64,000 nucleotides of DNA from Agromyces bracchium (GCF_009709675.1 NZ_WMLB01000042.1:1-64000), one strand, 5' to 3'. Shown: positions 45,030 to 54,336, counted from the stretch's first letter. The notes: generated by a model from the sequence alone, not told the origin. Made by a program: numbers and translations.

Positions 45030-47012
45030 TCACCCCGCGAAGACGTCGATGCTGCCGATCGAGAGCTCCGGGTCGGGCGACCGGTCGGAGGCCTCGCCGC
45101 CGAGGCGGAGCGTCACGCGCGCGACCGACGGGTTCCAGGTGCCGGCCGCGATGAGGTCCTCGACGATCTCCGTGATCTCGAACGTGAACGACAGTCCGTG
45201 CTCGGAGTCGGGCTCGTCGGCCCGCTCGGCGCCGAAGGTCGGCAGCGTCGCGACGAACCTCGCCGCCTCGGGGTCGTCGCCATCGGGGTCGAGGTAGAGC
45301 GAGTAGATCCGGTCGGAGTTCCGCGTGACCGAAACGTGCTCGACGCGGATGAAGTACCGCGTGGGCGGCTCCGCAGGGCCCGCCTCCTCGTCTTCCGCGA
45401 CGCCGAACGGACCGCGGTCGGCCGGCTCGCGCCGAACCGGCGGCGGGGGCGCGTCGAGCGGAAGCTCGAACGTCGGCGATTCGCCGCCGCTCAGGCGCAG
45501 CGTGCGGTCGAGTGCGCCGATGCGTTCGACGCGGCGCGGCTCCGGCTCGGGCAGGGGTTCGCGGCCGGGCTCGCGCGGCGGCTCGGCGGGGGGTCCGGCG
45601 GGCCCACCCGCCACGGGCCCACCCGCGTCGGGCGCGCGGCGCCGCGGCGCGGCATCCGCCCCGCCCTCGCCCTCGGCGACGCCGAAGCCGCCGCCGACCG
45701 GCTCGGGCGGCCCCGGCGGCACCGGCGCGCCGCCCGGCCCGACGGGCACGGGCACCGGCGCGAACACGCCCATGAGCGCGTCGACCCACTCGGGCTGCAG
45801 CACGCCGAGCACGAACACCGGCGCGGGCTTCGACAGGTCGGCGTACGCGTACCCGAGCGGCGCGGTGTCTGCCACGTCCGACGGATGCCACGGCTCGACG
45901 GCCCCGTCGAGCTCGAGGAAGGGGAACGGCTCGTCCAGGTACGCGGGCCGGATCTCGTCGCGGCCGACGCCCTGGGTCACACGCCACACCTCCCAGAGGC
46001 GGTCGATGTTGGCGTGATGCAGCCAGAAGACGGGGTCGCGGCCCGCGACCGCGGGGTTCAGCATGTTGCCGCCGACGGCGTTGTGCACCGCGTTGTGCGG
46101 CGAACGCTCGAGCTGGCCGGTGCCGCCCGCCGCCTGGTGGGTCGCTGGCGTGCGCTCGCCGCCGAACGTCGTGTTCGTGGCCGCGCTGAACGCGCCGCTG
46201 AAGGGCAGCGTGCGGTCGAGCCATCCGGATGTGTCGAGCGACGCCGGGTCGATCAGCGTGTCGACGAGCGTACGCGCCGGGTCGAACAACGCGTTCGGCG
46301 CGCCGTCGGGCCGGAGCGGCGTCCGGAACGGATGCGGCAGGAACGCCGTCGCCGGCCGGTGGTAGTTCCAGTAGGGCAGCGCCCAGGTCGCCTTCGTATC
46401 GTCGTCGACCTCGGGCAGGCCCGCGATCACGTCGATCAGGATCCGCTCGAAGTGCGCGAGGTAGATGCGGTGCCACGGCAGGAAGTACCACGTGCCGTGC
46501 TGGCAGTTCGCGAGGAGCGGGTCGCCGGTCGCGAACGGCGTGCCGTGCAGCGCCGCCTGGTAGTCCCAGCGCGCCGGGGCCGCCTGGCCCGGGTCGCGCA
46601 GGGCGGCCACCGCCCGCTCGTACGCATCGACGAACGGATGCCACGCGGCATCCGCCGTCGGCTGCAGCGCCCAGATGTCGTGCCGCACCCGCACCGTCGC
46701 GGGCGCCGGCTGCTCGGCCGCGAGCGCGATCGCGTCGAGGCGCTGCACGGTGAGCGGCCCCACGTCGGGGAACGGGTTCGGGACCCCGAGTTCCTCGACC
46801 TTGAAGCGGACGACCGCGGCCTCCGTCTCGTCGCCGTACTCGCCGTCGGCGCCGTGCAGCGGCAGCACGTCGGGCTGCCACAGGAGCAGCGCCTGCTGCA
46901 CCTTGCCGACGGCCGGATCGAACCGGTTCCGCGTCTGCGAGATGCGGTCGGGCGCACCGCTCACGATCAGCTCGAGCAGGGCGTCGCCGGCGAACAACTG
47001 TGATGACAGCAT
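45030..47012 (-). CDS. Tyrosinase-family copper oxidase with peptidoglycan-binding-like N-terminus
   Basis: About 660 aa. ATG at 47012 has GGGGG upstream; an ATG 7 codons earlier is possible. There is no signal peptide. Residues 30-80 resemble a peptidoglycan-binding fold (VQQALLLWQ ... GEYGDETEAAVVRFK). CuA site histidines are in ALHGTPF, CQHGTWYF and LPWHRIYLAHFE. CuB histidines are in SPHNAVHNAVGG and DPVFWLHHANIDRLWEVW. A Gly/Pro-rich linker leads to a C-terminal beta domain (RYFIRVEHVSVTRNSDRIYSLYL ... IEVGS-like end) similar to the plant-type polyphenol-oxidase KFDV domain that covers the active site. It would oxidise phenols to quinones. The DUF2182 gene follows directly. Confidence 0.93.
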   Translation of the reverse strand: MLSSQLFAGDALLELIVSGAPDRISQTRNRFDPAVGKVQQALLLWQPDVLPLHGADGEYGDETEAAVVRFKVEELGVPNPFPDVGPLTVQRLDAIALAAEQPAPATVRVRHDIWALQPTADAAWHPFVDAYERAVAALRDPGQAAPARWDYQAALHGTPFATGDPLLANCQHGTWYFLPWHRIYLAHFERILIDVIAGLPEVDDDTKATWALPYWNYHRPATAFLPHPFRTPLRPDGAPNALFDPARTLVDTLIDPASLDTSGWLDRTLPFSGAFSAATNTTFGGERTPATHQAAGGTGQLERSPHNAVHNAVGGNMLNPAVAGRDPVFWLHHANIDRLWEVWRVTQGVGRDEIRPAYLDEPFPFLELDGAVEPWHPSDVADTAPLGYAYADLSKPAPVFVLGVLQPEWVDALMGVFAPVPVPVGPGGAPVPPGPPEPVGGGFGVAEGEGGADAAPRRRAPDAGGPVAGGPAGPPAEPPREPGREPLPEPEPRRVERIGALDRTLRLSGGESPTFELPLDAPPPPVRREPADRGPFGVAEDEEAGPAEPPTRYFIRVEHVSVTRNSDRIYSLYLDPDGDDPEAARFVATLPTFGAERADEPDSEHGLSFTFEITEIVEDLIAAGTWNPSVARVTLRLGGEASDRSPDPELSIGSIDVFAG

Positions 47013-47202
47013 GATGGGCCCCCGTTCCCTCATGCGGAGGCGGCGCGCGGCGCCCGGCGCGCCGCGGCGCGCTCCGATCGGGTGCAGGCTACTCCGACCG
47101 CGGGCAGGCCGGGTCCGGGGTGGCCCGGAGGGCGAGGCAGCGGTGGTCTGGCGAGCAGCGAATGGCGGCCCCGATCGGTCGTGCGTCCGCCGGGCGGCGG
47201 CG

Positions 47203-47498
47203 AAAACAGGATGAGCTGCGGGATGGCGGCTCTGGGGGGCCTATCGGCCGGCTGGTCCTGCGAATGCGATGGTGCTGCGGGGCGCTGGCTCGGCCGTGCG
47301 TCCGCCGGGCGGCGGCGAAAACAGGATGAGCTGCGGGATGGGGGCTGTGCGGGGCGCATCGGCCGGCTGGTCCTGCGAATGCGATGGTGCTGCGGGGCGC
47401 TGGCTCGGCCGTGCGTCGGCCGTGTGGCGGCGAAAACAGGATGAGCTGCGGGGTGGGGGCTCTGGGGGGCCTATCGGCCGGCTGGTCCTGCGAATGCG
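47203..47498. repeat. Family A repeats, copies 6-8, in a 115-bp tandem array
   Basis: Three units begin at 47203, 47318 and 47433, each AAAACAGGATGAGCTGCGG ... GGCCGGCTGGTCCTGCGAATGCG. The linkers (CGATGGTGCTGCGGGGCGCTGG, then GTGCGTC and GGCGGCG) repeat too, so the unit is 115 bp. The copies differ at about 10 positions, so they are not a sequencing artefact. The array fills the spacer between the tyrosinase start and the lyase gene. 115 is not a multiple of 3, and no frame is kept across units. Confidence 0.85.
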
Positions 47499-47597
47499 GG
47501 GGAGTCCTCGGCCGGGCACCTGCGCAGGCGTGCCGAGCCAGCCGACACGCGGCAGGAGTCAGCGACCCTTGACGGCATCGCCCCCGGCGCGCGAGGA

Positions 47598-47628
47598 TTG
47601 ACACGATTCAGCGGGAAATCGCTTTCCC
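47598..47628 (+). promoter_or_regulatory. Promoter -35 and LacI-type operator before the PL11 lyase
   Basis: TTGACA (47598-47603) is a perfect -35. GGGAAA-TCGC-TTTCCC (47613-47628) is a 16-bp palindrome with a central CG, the form bound by LacI-family sugar regulators. It covers the expected -10 region. No LacI gene is in the window. Confidence 0.65.
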
Positions 47629-47694
47629 AACGAACCGTGGCGAGCACGGACGCCGCGAACGCGAACACCCTAGACACCGATCGAAGGAGATCCA

Positions 47695-50600
47695 GTGGGT
47701 CCGAACGTTCGACGTGGCCGCGCGCGGCCACTCATCGCGGGGATCACCGGCGCGGCACTCGTCGCCGGCGCCGTCCTCACCACGACACCCGCCGCCGCGG
47801 CCGAAGGAGAGGTCGACCTCGCCTTCGACTTCGGCGGTCCGTCCACCCCGGTCGCCGCCGGCTGGACCGGCGTCAACCCCGGCACCGCCTACACCGCCGA
47901 ACGCGGCTACGGCTTCACCACCGCGCCCGCCTCCAACGGATTCCGCGACCGCGGCGGCGACGACCTCATGGCACGCGACTTCACCATCGGCAACACGCAG
48001 GCCTTCGCGGTCGACGTGCCGAACGGCACCTACGAGGTCACGACCTGGGCGGGCGACCTCATCGCGGGCAACACCACGAACTTCGACGTCGAGGGCACCG
48101 CGTTCTCGGGTCCACGCACGTCGAGCGGCGCCATCCACGAGCAGTTCTTCGAGGCGATCGAGGTCGCCGACGGGCAGCTGAACATCCGCGTCCCTGGCGG
48201 CGACGGCCGCATCAACGGCATCCGCATCCAGACGCCGCTCGCGGCGCCGGCGGGCCTCGCGGCATCCGCCATCGACGCCGACGGCGACCTCTCGGTCACC
48301 CTCGACTGGCAGGGCGTGACGGATGCCACGGGCTACGCCGTCTTCCGCGCGGCGCCGGGTGGCGAGCTCGCCGAGCTCGCCCGGGTGGCGGATGGCGCGA
48401 CCACCACGTTCACCGATGAGACCGTCGCGCTCGGCGAGACGTACGAGTACGCGGTCGCGACCGTGAAGGGCCAGCGCGTCTCGCGGCCGAGCGAGCCGAT
48501 CGAGGCATCCGTCGTCGACCCGGATGTCGCGGTGCCCGCGACGCCGACCGGCATCGAGACGACCGCGATCGCGCGCGACGAGCTCACCATCGCGTGGAAC
48601 GACCCGGGTGACGCGGTGCTGTGGAAGGTGTACCGGTCGACGCGCGAGGACATCCCGTTCGAGCAGGTCGCGACCGTCGACGAGCCGACGTTCACCGACG
48701 CCGACGTGCTCACGACGCGGCCGTACCTGTACCGGCTGGTCGCACTGAACGCGGGCGGCACGTCCGAGACGTCCGAGACGCACGCGACCGAGGTCGCGAC
48801 GACGCTCGTGCGCCAGGCCGAGTACCTCGACCGCGCGCCGGTCGCGGTCGAGCTCGACGACGGCGAGGGCGTCTACGTCGGCTGGCGCCTGCTCGGCCTC
48901 GACGACCGCGACCTCGGCTTCACGGTCTACCGCGACGGCGAGCAGATCACGGATGAGCCCGTCACGGGCGCGACGAACCTCGTCGACCCCGACGGCACGG
49001 CCGACTCGACCTACCTCGTGACGGTCGACGTCGACGGCCGCGAGGTCTCGGTGACCGACGACTTCGGCGTGTGGAGCGACCAGTTCCTCGACGTGCCGCT
49101 CGACCGGCCCGCCGGCGGCACGACGCCCGCCGGACAGGCGTACACCTACTCGCCCGGCGACGCGAGCGTCGGCGACCTCGACGGCGACGGCGAGTACGAG
49201 CTCGTCTTCCAGTGGTACCCGTCGAACGCGAAGGACAACTCGCAGTCGGGCTACACCGGCAACGTCTACCTCGACGCGATCGAGCTCGACGGCACGAAGC
49301 TCTGGCGCATGGACCTCGGCGTGAACATCCGCGCCGGTGCGCACTACACGCAGTTCCAGGTCTTCGACCTCGACGGCGACGGCCGCGCCGAGGTGAGCTT
49401 CAAGACGGCGGATGGCACGGTCGACGGCACGGGCACCGTGATCGGCGACGCCGCAGCCGACTACCGCAACTCGAGCGGCTATGTGCTGAGCGGCCCCGAG
49501 TACCTCACGGTGTTCGACGGCGCGACCGGCGCCGCGCTCGACACGGTCGACTACCTGCCGGGTCGCGGCAACGTCGGCTCGTGGGGCGACACGTACGGCA
49601 ACCGCGTCGACCGGTTCCTCGCGGGCGTCGGGTACTTCGACGGCGAGCGACCGAGCCTGCTGTTCACGCGGGGCTACTACACGCGTTCGGTGCTCGTGGC
49701 GTGGGACTTCCGCGACGGCGAGCTCGTCGAGCGCTGGACCTTCGACTCGAACGAAGCGGGCTCGTCGTACGAGGGGCAGGGCAACCACCAGCTCGTCACC
49801 GCCGACGTCGACCGCGACGGCCTCGACGAGGTCGTGTTCGGCGCCATGACGATCGACGACGACGGCACGCCGCTCTACAACACGCGGCTGTTCCACGGCG
49901 ACGCGCTGCACGTCGGCGACCTCGACCCGGCACGCCCGGGCCAGGAGGTGTTCGGCGTGCACGAGTCGCCGAGCGGCAACGGCGGCATCATCGCATCGTT
50001 CCGCGACGGCGAGACGGGCGAGATCGTCTGGCAGACGAACGGCAACCGCGACACCGGCCGCGGCGCCGCCGCCGACATCGACCCGACGCATCCGGGCGCC
50101 GAGGCGTGGAGCGTCGGCGGCGACGCTGCGTGGAACTCGCCCGTCGGCTCGCTGAAGACGGCCGACGGGGAGGAGATCGCGACCGACATCCCGGCGGCGA
50201 ACTTCGTCACCTGGTGGGACGGCGACCTCACTCGCGAGATCACCGACCACGACTACTCCGAGGCGGTCAGCGCGGGCGTGCCGACCATCTCGAAGTGGGA
50301 TCCGGCCACGAACACCGAGGTCGAGCTGCTGCGCGCCGACGGCATGTACTCGAACAACACGACCAAGGGCACCCCGATGCTCCAGGCCGACCTGTTCGGC
50401 GACTGGCGCGAGGAGCTCGTGGTCCGGCACCAGTCCGGTGACGCCCTCCGCATTTACACGACGACGGATGTCACGGAGCACCGCATCCCGACGCTGATGC
50501 ACGACTCGCAGTACCGGCAGGCCGTCGCGTGGCAGAACACGTCGTACAACCAGCCGCCGCACCCGTCGTTCTTCATCGGTGCGGGGATGGCGGAGCCGCC

Positions 50601-51492
50601 CATGCCGTCGATCGCATATGCGAACGCGCCGGCACCCGACGAGACCGCTCCGGCCATCGACGGACTGCCGTCCGGCACGGTCGTGGACAGCGACCCGCTG
50701 CAGCTGGCGATCACCGCCGACGACCCCGAGAGCGGCATCCGCTCGGTCTCGGTGACGATCGGCGGCGAGGCGGTCGCGCCCGACGCGACGGTCGACCTCG
50801 CGGAGTTCGGCCTCGCGGGCGAGGTGGAGGTCGTCGTGACGGCGACGAACCACGCCGGACTGGCGTCGTCGGCCTCGTCGACGCTGCTGGTCGTGCCCGA
50901 CACGGGCGCGGCATCCGCCCCCGGCCGCGGCACGCTGTCGAACACGAGCGGCTGGGAGCACGGCCTGCACGACGGGAACTACGACGTCGTCATGAACCTG
51001 TGGTCGGGCACGCCGGGCAGCATCTTCCGGCTCTACGAGAACGGCGAGCTCGTGCTGACGCGCGTGCTCGACGCCTCGGGTGGGCTTCCGCAGACGACGG
51101 GGCTCACGGTCGAGGGCAAGCCGAACGGCACGTACGTCTACACGGGCGAGCTGATCAACGCGATCGGCACGACGGCGACGACGTCGACGACCGTGCAGGT
51201 GACGGATGCCGCTCCCGGCATACCCGTCGTCAGCCACGACAACGCTAACGGCAAGAAGTCGTCGTTCACCGTGACGGCCGACCTCTGGTGGGGCACGAAC
51301 GCGACGTCGTACCGGTTCGAGCTCGACGGCGAGGTCGTGGGCTCGGGGTCGCTCGTCGCCGACACGCCGAACGCCCAGTCGGCGACGGTGCAGCTGACGG
51401 ATGTCGCGCCCGGCGTGCACACGATCGTCGCCGTGTTCGCCAACGCGAACGGCGAGACGGCGTCGAAGCCGGTGAAGGTGACGGTGAAGTAG
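47695..51492 (+). CDS. Secreted multidomain PL11 rhamnogalacturonan lyase
   Basis: Encodes 1265 aa from GTG at 47695 after AAGGAGA. A Sec signal peptide (Arg-rich start, IAGITGAALVAGAVLTTTPAAAAE, cut near residue 36) precedes a galactose-binding-like domain (about 40-185), two fibronectin III domains (about 190-375), and the PL11 catalytic beta-propeller (about 375-980) with EYLDRAPVAVE, YVGWRLLG, GDLDGDGEYELVFQW, QVFDLDGDGRAEVSFKTADGT, GDWREELVVR and the closing HDSQYRQAVAWQNTSYNQPPH. The repeated DLDGDG loops bind calcium. Two similar C-terminal beta modules (about 1081-1265, each WEHGLHDGNY- or NANGKKSSF-like) probably bind pectin. It cleaves rhamnogalacturonan I outside the cell. Confidence 0.95.
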   Translation: MGPNVRRGRARPLIAGITGAALVAGAVLTTTPAAAAEGEVDLAFDFGGPSTPVAAGWTGVNPGTAYTAERGYGFTTAPASNGFRDRGGDDLMARDFTIGNTQAFAVDVPNGTYEVTTWAGDLIAGNTTNFDVEGTAFSGPRTSSGAIHEQFFEAIEVADGQLNIRVPGGDGRINGIRIQTPLAAPAGLAASAIDADGDLSVTLDWQGVTDATGYAVFRAAPGGELAELARVADGATTTFTDETVALGETYEYAVATVKGQRVSRPSEPIEASVVDPDVAVPATPTGIETTAIARDELTIAWNDPGDAVLWKVYRSTREDIPFEQVATVDEPTFTDADVLTTRPYLYRLVALNAGGTSETSETHATEVATTLVRQAEYLDRAPVAVELDDGEGVYVGWRLLGLDDRDLGFTVYRDGEQITDEPVTGATNLVDPDGTADSTYLVTVDVDGREVSVTDDFGVWSDQFLDVPLDRPAGGTTPAGQAYTYSPGDASVGDLDGDGEYELVFQWYPSNAKDNSQSGYTGNVYLDAIELDGTKLWRMDLGVNIRAGAHYTQFQVFDLDGDGRAEVSFKTADGTVDGTGTVIGDAAADYRNSSGYVLSGPEYLTVFDGATGAALDTVDYLPGRGNVGSWGDTYGNRVDRFLAGVGYFDGERPSLLFTRGYYTRSVLVAWDFRDGELVERWTFDSNEAGSSYEGQGNHQLVTADVDRDGLDEVVFGAMTIDDDGTPLYNTRLFHGDALHVGDLDPARPGQEVFGVHESPSGNGGIIASFRDGETGEIVWQTNGNRDTGRGAAADIDPTHPGAEAWSVGGDAAWNSPVGSLKTADGEEIATDIPAANFVTWWDGDLTREITDHDYSEAVSAGVPTISKWDPATNTEVELLRADGMYSNNTTKGTPMLQADLFGDWREELVVRHQSGDALRIYTTTDVTEHRIPTLMHDSQYRQAVAWQNTSYNQPPHPSFFIGAGMAEPPMPSIAYANAPAPDETAPAIDGLPSGTVVDSDPLQLAITADDPESGIRSVSVTIGGEAVAPDATVDLAEFGLAGEVEVVVTATNHAGLASSASSTLLVVPDTGAASAPGRGTLSNTSGWEHGLHDGNYDVVMNLWSGTPGSIFRLYENGELVLTRVLDASGGLPQTTGLTVEGKPNGTYVYTGELINAIGTTATTSTTVQVTDAAPGIPVVSHDNANGKKSSFTVTADLWWGTNATSYRFELDGEVVGSGSLVADTPNAQSATVQLTDVAPGVHTIVAVFANANGETASKPVKVTVK

Positions 51493-51525
51493 GCGGCGCC
51501 GCCGACCGCGCGTCGGCACCCTGCT

Positions 51526-51687
51526 GCATGAGGATCCGCCCGATGGGCGCCCTGACGGGCGCATCGGGCGGATTCTCATGCGCTGCTCGGGCCAGCGGCA
51601 CCGTGTCTCCTGGCGCGTCGGCAACTGCTGCATGAGGATCCGGCGGATGGCCGCTCTCCCGGGCGCATCAGGCGGATTGTCATGCGC
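51526..51687. repeat. Family B palindromic repeats, copies 2-3
   Basis: Copy 2 (51526-51583): GCATGAGGATCCGCCCGATG ... CATCGGGCGGATTCTCATGC, a near-perfect 20-bp stem. Copy 3 (51630-51687) is similar, 104 bp later. Both lie directly after the PL11 stop and before the methyltransferase start, so they could act as a terminator pair. Confidence 0.85.
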
Positions 51688-51785
51688 TGGACTGCGCCGC
51701 GCCGTTGCCTCTCCGCGGAGCGTCAGGTCCGATTCCCGCCGACGGATGGCGCGCTGCGGGAACACGGACGCGCGAGAATCGTCGC

Positions 51786-52298
51786 ATGCCCCGCCGCCAC
51801 GCCACGCTCCGCACGTCGCTCGGCGACCTGCTCGTGGTCGCCGACGCCGACGGGCTGGCCGGGCTGTACTTCCCGGGCCACTGGCATCCGCCCGCCGCCG
51901 ACGCGCTCGGGGTCGAGGTCGACGCGCGCGGCGACGAGCTGTTCAGCCGGCTCGGCGCGGAGCTCGACGAGTACCTCGCGGGACGCCGCATCCGCTTCGA
52001 CCTGCCGCTCGCGCCGACGGGCGACGACTTCCAGCACGCGGTGTGGCGGATGCTGCGCGAGATCCCGTACGGGTCGACGGTCACGTACGGCGAGCTCGCG
52101 CTGCGACTCGGCGACCGGAACCTCGCCAGGCGCGTGGGCGGGGCCGTCGGGCGGAACCCGATCAGCATCCTCGTGCCCTGCCATCGGGTCGTCGGTGCCG
52201 ATGGCTCGCTCACCGGCTACGCCGGCGGCCTCGACCGCAAGCGGCGGCTGCTCGAGCTCGAGGGCGCGGAGGTCGTCGCGCAGCGGCGCCTGTTCTGA
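51786..52298 (+). CDS. ogt: Methylated-DNA-protein cysteine methyltransferase (Ogt type)
   Basis: Encodes 170 aa from ATG 51786 (MPRRHATLRTSLGDLLVVADADGL). The C-terminal domain carries DFQHAVWRMLREIPYGSTVTYGELA (DNA-binding recognition helix region) and the active-site ISILVPCHRVVGADGSLTGYAGGLDRKRRLLELEG with the acceptor Cys132 in PCHRV. It repairs O6-alkylguanine by suicidal transfer of the alkyl group. It stands alone. Confidence 0.95.
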   Translation: MPRRHATLRTSLGDLLVVADADGLAGLYFPGHWHPPAADALGVEVDARGDELFSRLGAELDEYLAGRRIRFDLPLAPTGDDFQHAVWRMLREIPYGSTVTYGELALRLGDRNLARRVGGAVGRNPISILVPCHRVVGADGSLTGYAGGLDRKRRLLELEGAEVVAQRRLF

Positions 52299-52353
52299 GG
52301 CGCGGGGCGGCGGCCGCGCGTCCGGACGGGCGCGGTCGGCGGCGGGTGCGCAC

Positions 52354-52535
52354 GTTCGCAGGATGAGCTGCGTCATCCCCGTCTCTCGGGACCCATGGTG
52401 CGTCTGGTCCTGCGAACTCGTTCGGCGGATCGGCCCGCAGGGCCCGCCCGGGGGCGGCGGGTGCGCACGTTCGCAGGATGAGCTGCGTCATCCCCGGCTC
52501 TCGGGACCCATGGTGCGCCTGGTCCTGCGAACTCG
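52354..52535. repeat. Family A repeats, copies 9-10, in a 115-bp tandem pair
   Basis: Two units at 52354-52420 and 52469-52535, again with 115-bp period. Each is GTTCGCAGGATGAGCTGCG ... TGGTCCTGCGAACTCG, preceded by GGCGGCGGGTGCGCAC. It fills the spacer between the converging ogt and cytochrome b genes. Confidence 0.85.
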
Positions 52536-52575
52536 CGCGGCGGTGGCTGGCACAGGAGCCCCGGCGCCGCCCCGG

Positions 52576-54336
52576 CTACGGCCGCCGAACCGCGCCGCCG
52601 ACCGGCACCATCCGCGCGCCCGTCTCCGAGTCGATGCTGTCGGCGAGGTACCAGCGCGACAGGCGCACCTGGAGCCGCCGGGCGAGCGGGAGGCGGCCTC
52701 GTTCATCCGGGTGCAGGACGAGCAGGAAGCGGGGCTCGGGCCGCTCGATGCGCGCCCGCGCCTCGGCGGAGAGCGGCGCGTGCACCTCGACGTACTCGCC
52801 GCCGGGCAGGCGAACGATGCGTCCGGTCTCGTAGCCGTGCAGCACCGCGTCGCGGTCCTTCCGCTGCAGCCCGAGGCACACGCGTCGTGCCGCGGCGAAC
52901 CCGATGACCGGGCCGAGCGGGAGCGTCACCTGCAGCGCCGTGATCACGCCCTCGAGCGTCACCGAGAACTGCGTGGCGATGAGGTCGGCGCTGCCGGCCG
53001 CCCACAAGGTGCAGTAGAACACGATCGCGGCCACGCCGATGCCGGTGCGCGTGGGCGTGGTGCGCGGACGCTCGAGCAGGTGGTGCTCGCGGCGGTCGCC
53101 GGTCGCCCACGCCTCGAGGAACGGGTAGACGAGGATCGCGACCAGGAACGCCGTGACGACCGCGAGCGGCACGAGCAGGGCGAGCGTCCAGGTGCGGTCG
53201 AAGAGCACGATCTCCCACCCGGATGGCGCGAGCCGCAGCGCCCCGTCGAGGAACCCGGTGTACCAGTCGGGTTGGCTGCCCGCGCCCGCGTTGCCGGGGT
53301 CGGCCGGGCCGTAGAGCCAGATGGGGTTCACGGTGACCGTCGCCGAGATGACGAGGAGCACGCCCGTCACGAGCGCGAGAAGTCCGCCGGCGCGCGCCGC
53401 GGCGTTCGGCCACAGCGGCACGCCGACCAGACGATTCGGAGAGGGAGTTCCTGCTTCAGAGGTGGGAGAAAGGTGGTCCGGGGATACGTTTCTCCCACCG
53501 GTCGACGGTCGATGCTCTTCCGCACGCGCGCCTGCCGCGCCCGGGAACTGCACCGGCCCGACCCGCCACGCGGCGAACGCGCGCAGCGCGACGAGCCCGA
53601 TCAGCACCGCCGGCACGATCACGACGTGCAGCGGGTAGAGGTTCGCGATGACCTCGCCGGGGAAAGAGCCGCCGAAGAGCAGCGACGCCAGCCACGTGCC
53701 GACGACCGGGATGCCGAGCGCGATGCCCTCGGTGATGCGCAGCCCCGTGCCCGAGAGCAGGTCGTCGGGCAGCGCGTAGCCGCTCCATCCGCCCGCAAGC
53801 GCCGCGACGAAGATCAGGAACAGCAGCACCCACATTCCGCGACGCGGCTTCCGGAACGCCCCGGTGAAGAACGTCGTCACGAGTTGCATGATGATCGCCG
53901 CGGGCAGCAGCAGCCCCGCCCAATGGTGCGCCTGCCGGACGAGCAGCCCGCCCGGGATCTCGAACGTGATCCGCATCGTCGACGCGAACGCGTGCGAGAC
54001 CTCGGCGCCGCGCAGCGGCGCGTACGCGCCGTCGTACGTGGTGGTCGCGCTCGACGGCGTGTACCAGAACATGAGCAGGATGCCGGTGACGGTGAGCACC
54101 ACGAGGCAGGCGACGGTCACCACGCCGAACAGGTTCGTCCAGTGCTGCGGCACCGGCCGGCGCGCGAGGTCGGCGCGGATGTCACCGAGCCGCCGCCCGA
54201 AGAGGGTGGCGCGTGACATCCGCTCGCCGACCCGGTCGGTCAGGGATGGCCGGCCCGGACGGGCGCCGGAGGGGCGGGCGTCGGGTCCGTCGTGGCCGCG
54301 GGTGGCGATCTCGGTGCTCGGAGCCGGGGTGCGCAT
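52576..54336 (-). CDS. qcrB: Orphan cytochrome b subunit of a bc1-type complex (QcrB-like)
   Basis: About 586 aa. ATG at 54336 follows GAGGAGG. Heme-ligand regions are SHAFASTMRITFEIPGGLLVRQAHHWAGLLLPAAIIMQLVTTFF and GEVIANLYPLHVVIVP. The Qo-site motif of this family is seen in NPIWLYGPADPGNAGAGSQPDWYTGFLDG. About nine membrane helices are predicted. Unlike normal actinobacterial qcrCAB, no cytochrome c or Rieske gene is next to it, so it is a paralogue or a displaced subunit. A loop near residues 275-305 (HRPSTGGRNVSPDHLSPTSEAG) is coded by a hairpin insertion. Confidence 0.9.
   Translation of the reverse strand: MRTPAPSTEIATRGHDGPDARPSGARPGRPSLTDRVGERMSRATLFGRRLGDIRADLARRPVPQHWTNLFGVVTVACLVVLTVTGILLMFWYTPSSATTTYDGAYAPLRGAEVSHAFASTMRITFEIPGGLLVRQAHHWAGLLLPAAIIMQLVTTFFTGAFRKPRRGMWVLLFLIFVAALAGGWSGYALPDDLLSGTGLRITEGIALGIPVVGTWLASLLFGGSFPGEVIANLYPLHVVIVPAVLIGLVALRAFAAWRVGPVQFPGAAGARAEEHRPSTGGRNVSPDHLSPTSEAGTPSPNRLVGVPLWPNAAARAGGLLALVTGVLLVISATVTVNPIWLYGPADPGNAGAGSQPDWYTGFLDGALRLAPSGWEIVLFDRTWTLALLVPLAVVTAFLVAILVYPFLEAWATGDRREHHLLERPRTTPTRTGIGVAAIVFYCTLWAAGSADLIATQFSVTLEGVITALQVTLPLGPVIGFAAARRVCLGLQRKDRDAVLHGYETGRIVRLPGGEYVEVHAPLSAEARARIERPEPRFLLVLHPDERGRLPLARRLQVRLSRWYLADSIDSETGARMVPVGGAVRRP
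53461..53499. repeat. Inverted repeat inside the cytochrome b gene
   Basis: GGTGGGAGAAA (53461-53471), 17 nt, TTTCTCCCACC (53489-53499): an 11-bp perfect stem in a coding region with lower G+C than its surroundings. Length is in frame. It looks like a small palindromic element that inserted into the loop between two membrane helices; its form recalls GGTGGA ... TCCACC at 43737-43769. Confidence 0.6.

Noticed and set aside
47203..47498. Possible CRISPR array at the 115-bp tandem repeats
   Set aside because: Units are palindromic and the linkers are also repeated. CRISPR spacers would be unique, and no cas gene is nearby.
47608..51765. Open frame of over 1300 codons on the minus strand opposite the PL11 gene
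   Set aside because: Arg/Val/Asp-rich shadow frame without any domain; the plus strand has a signal peptide and PL11 motifs.
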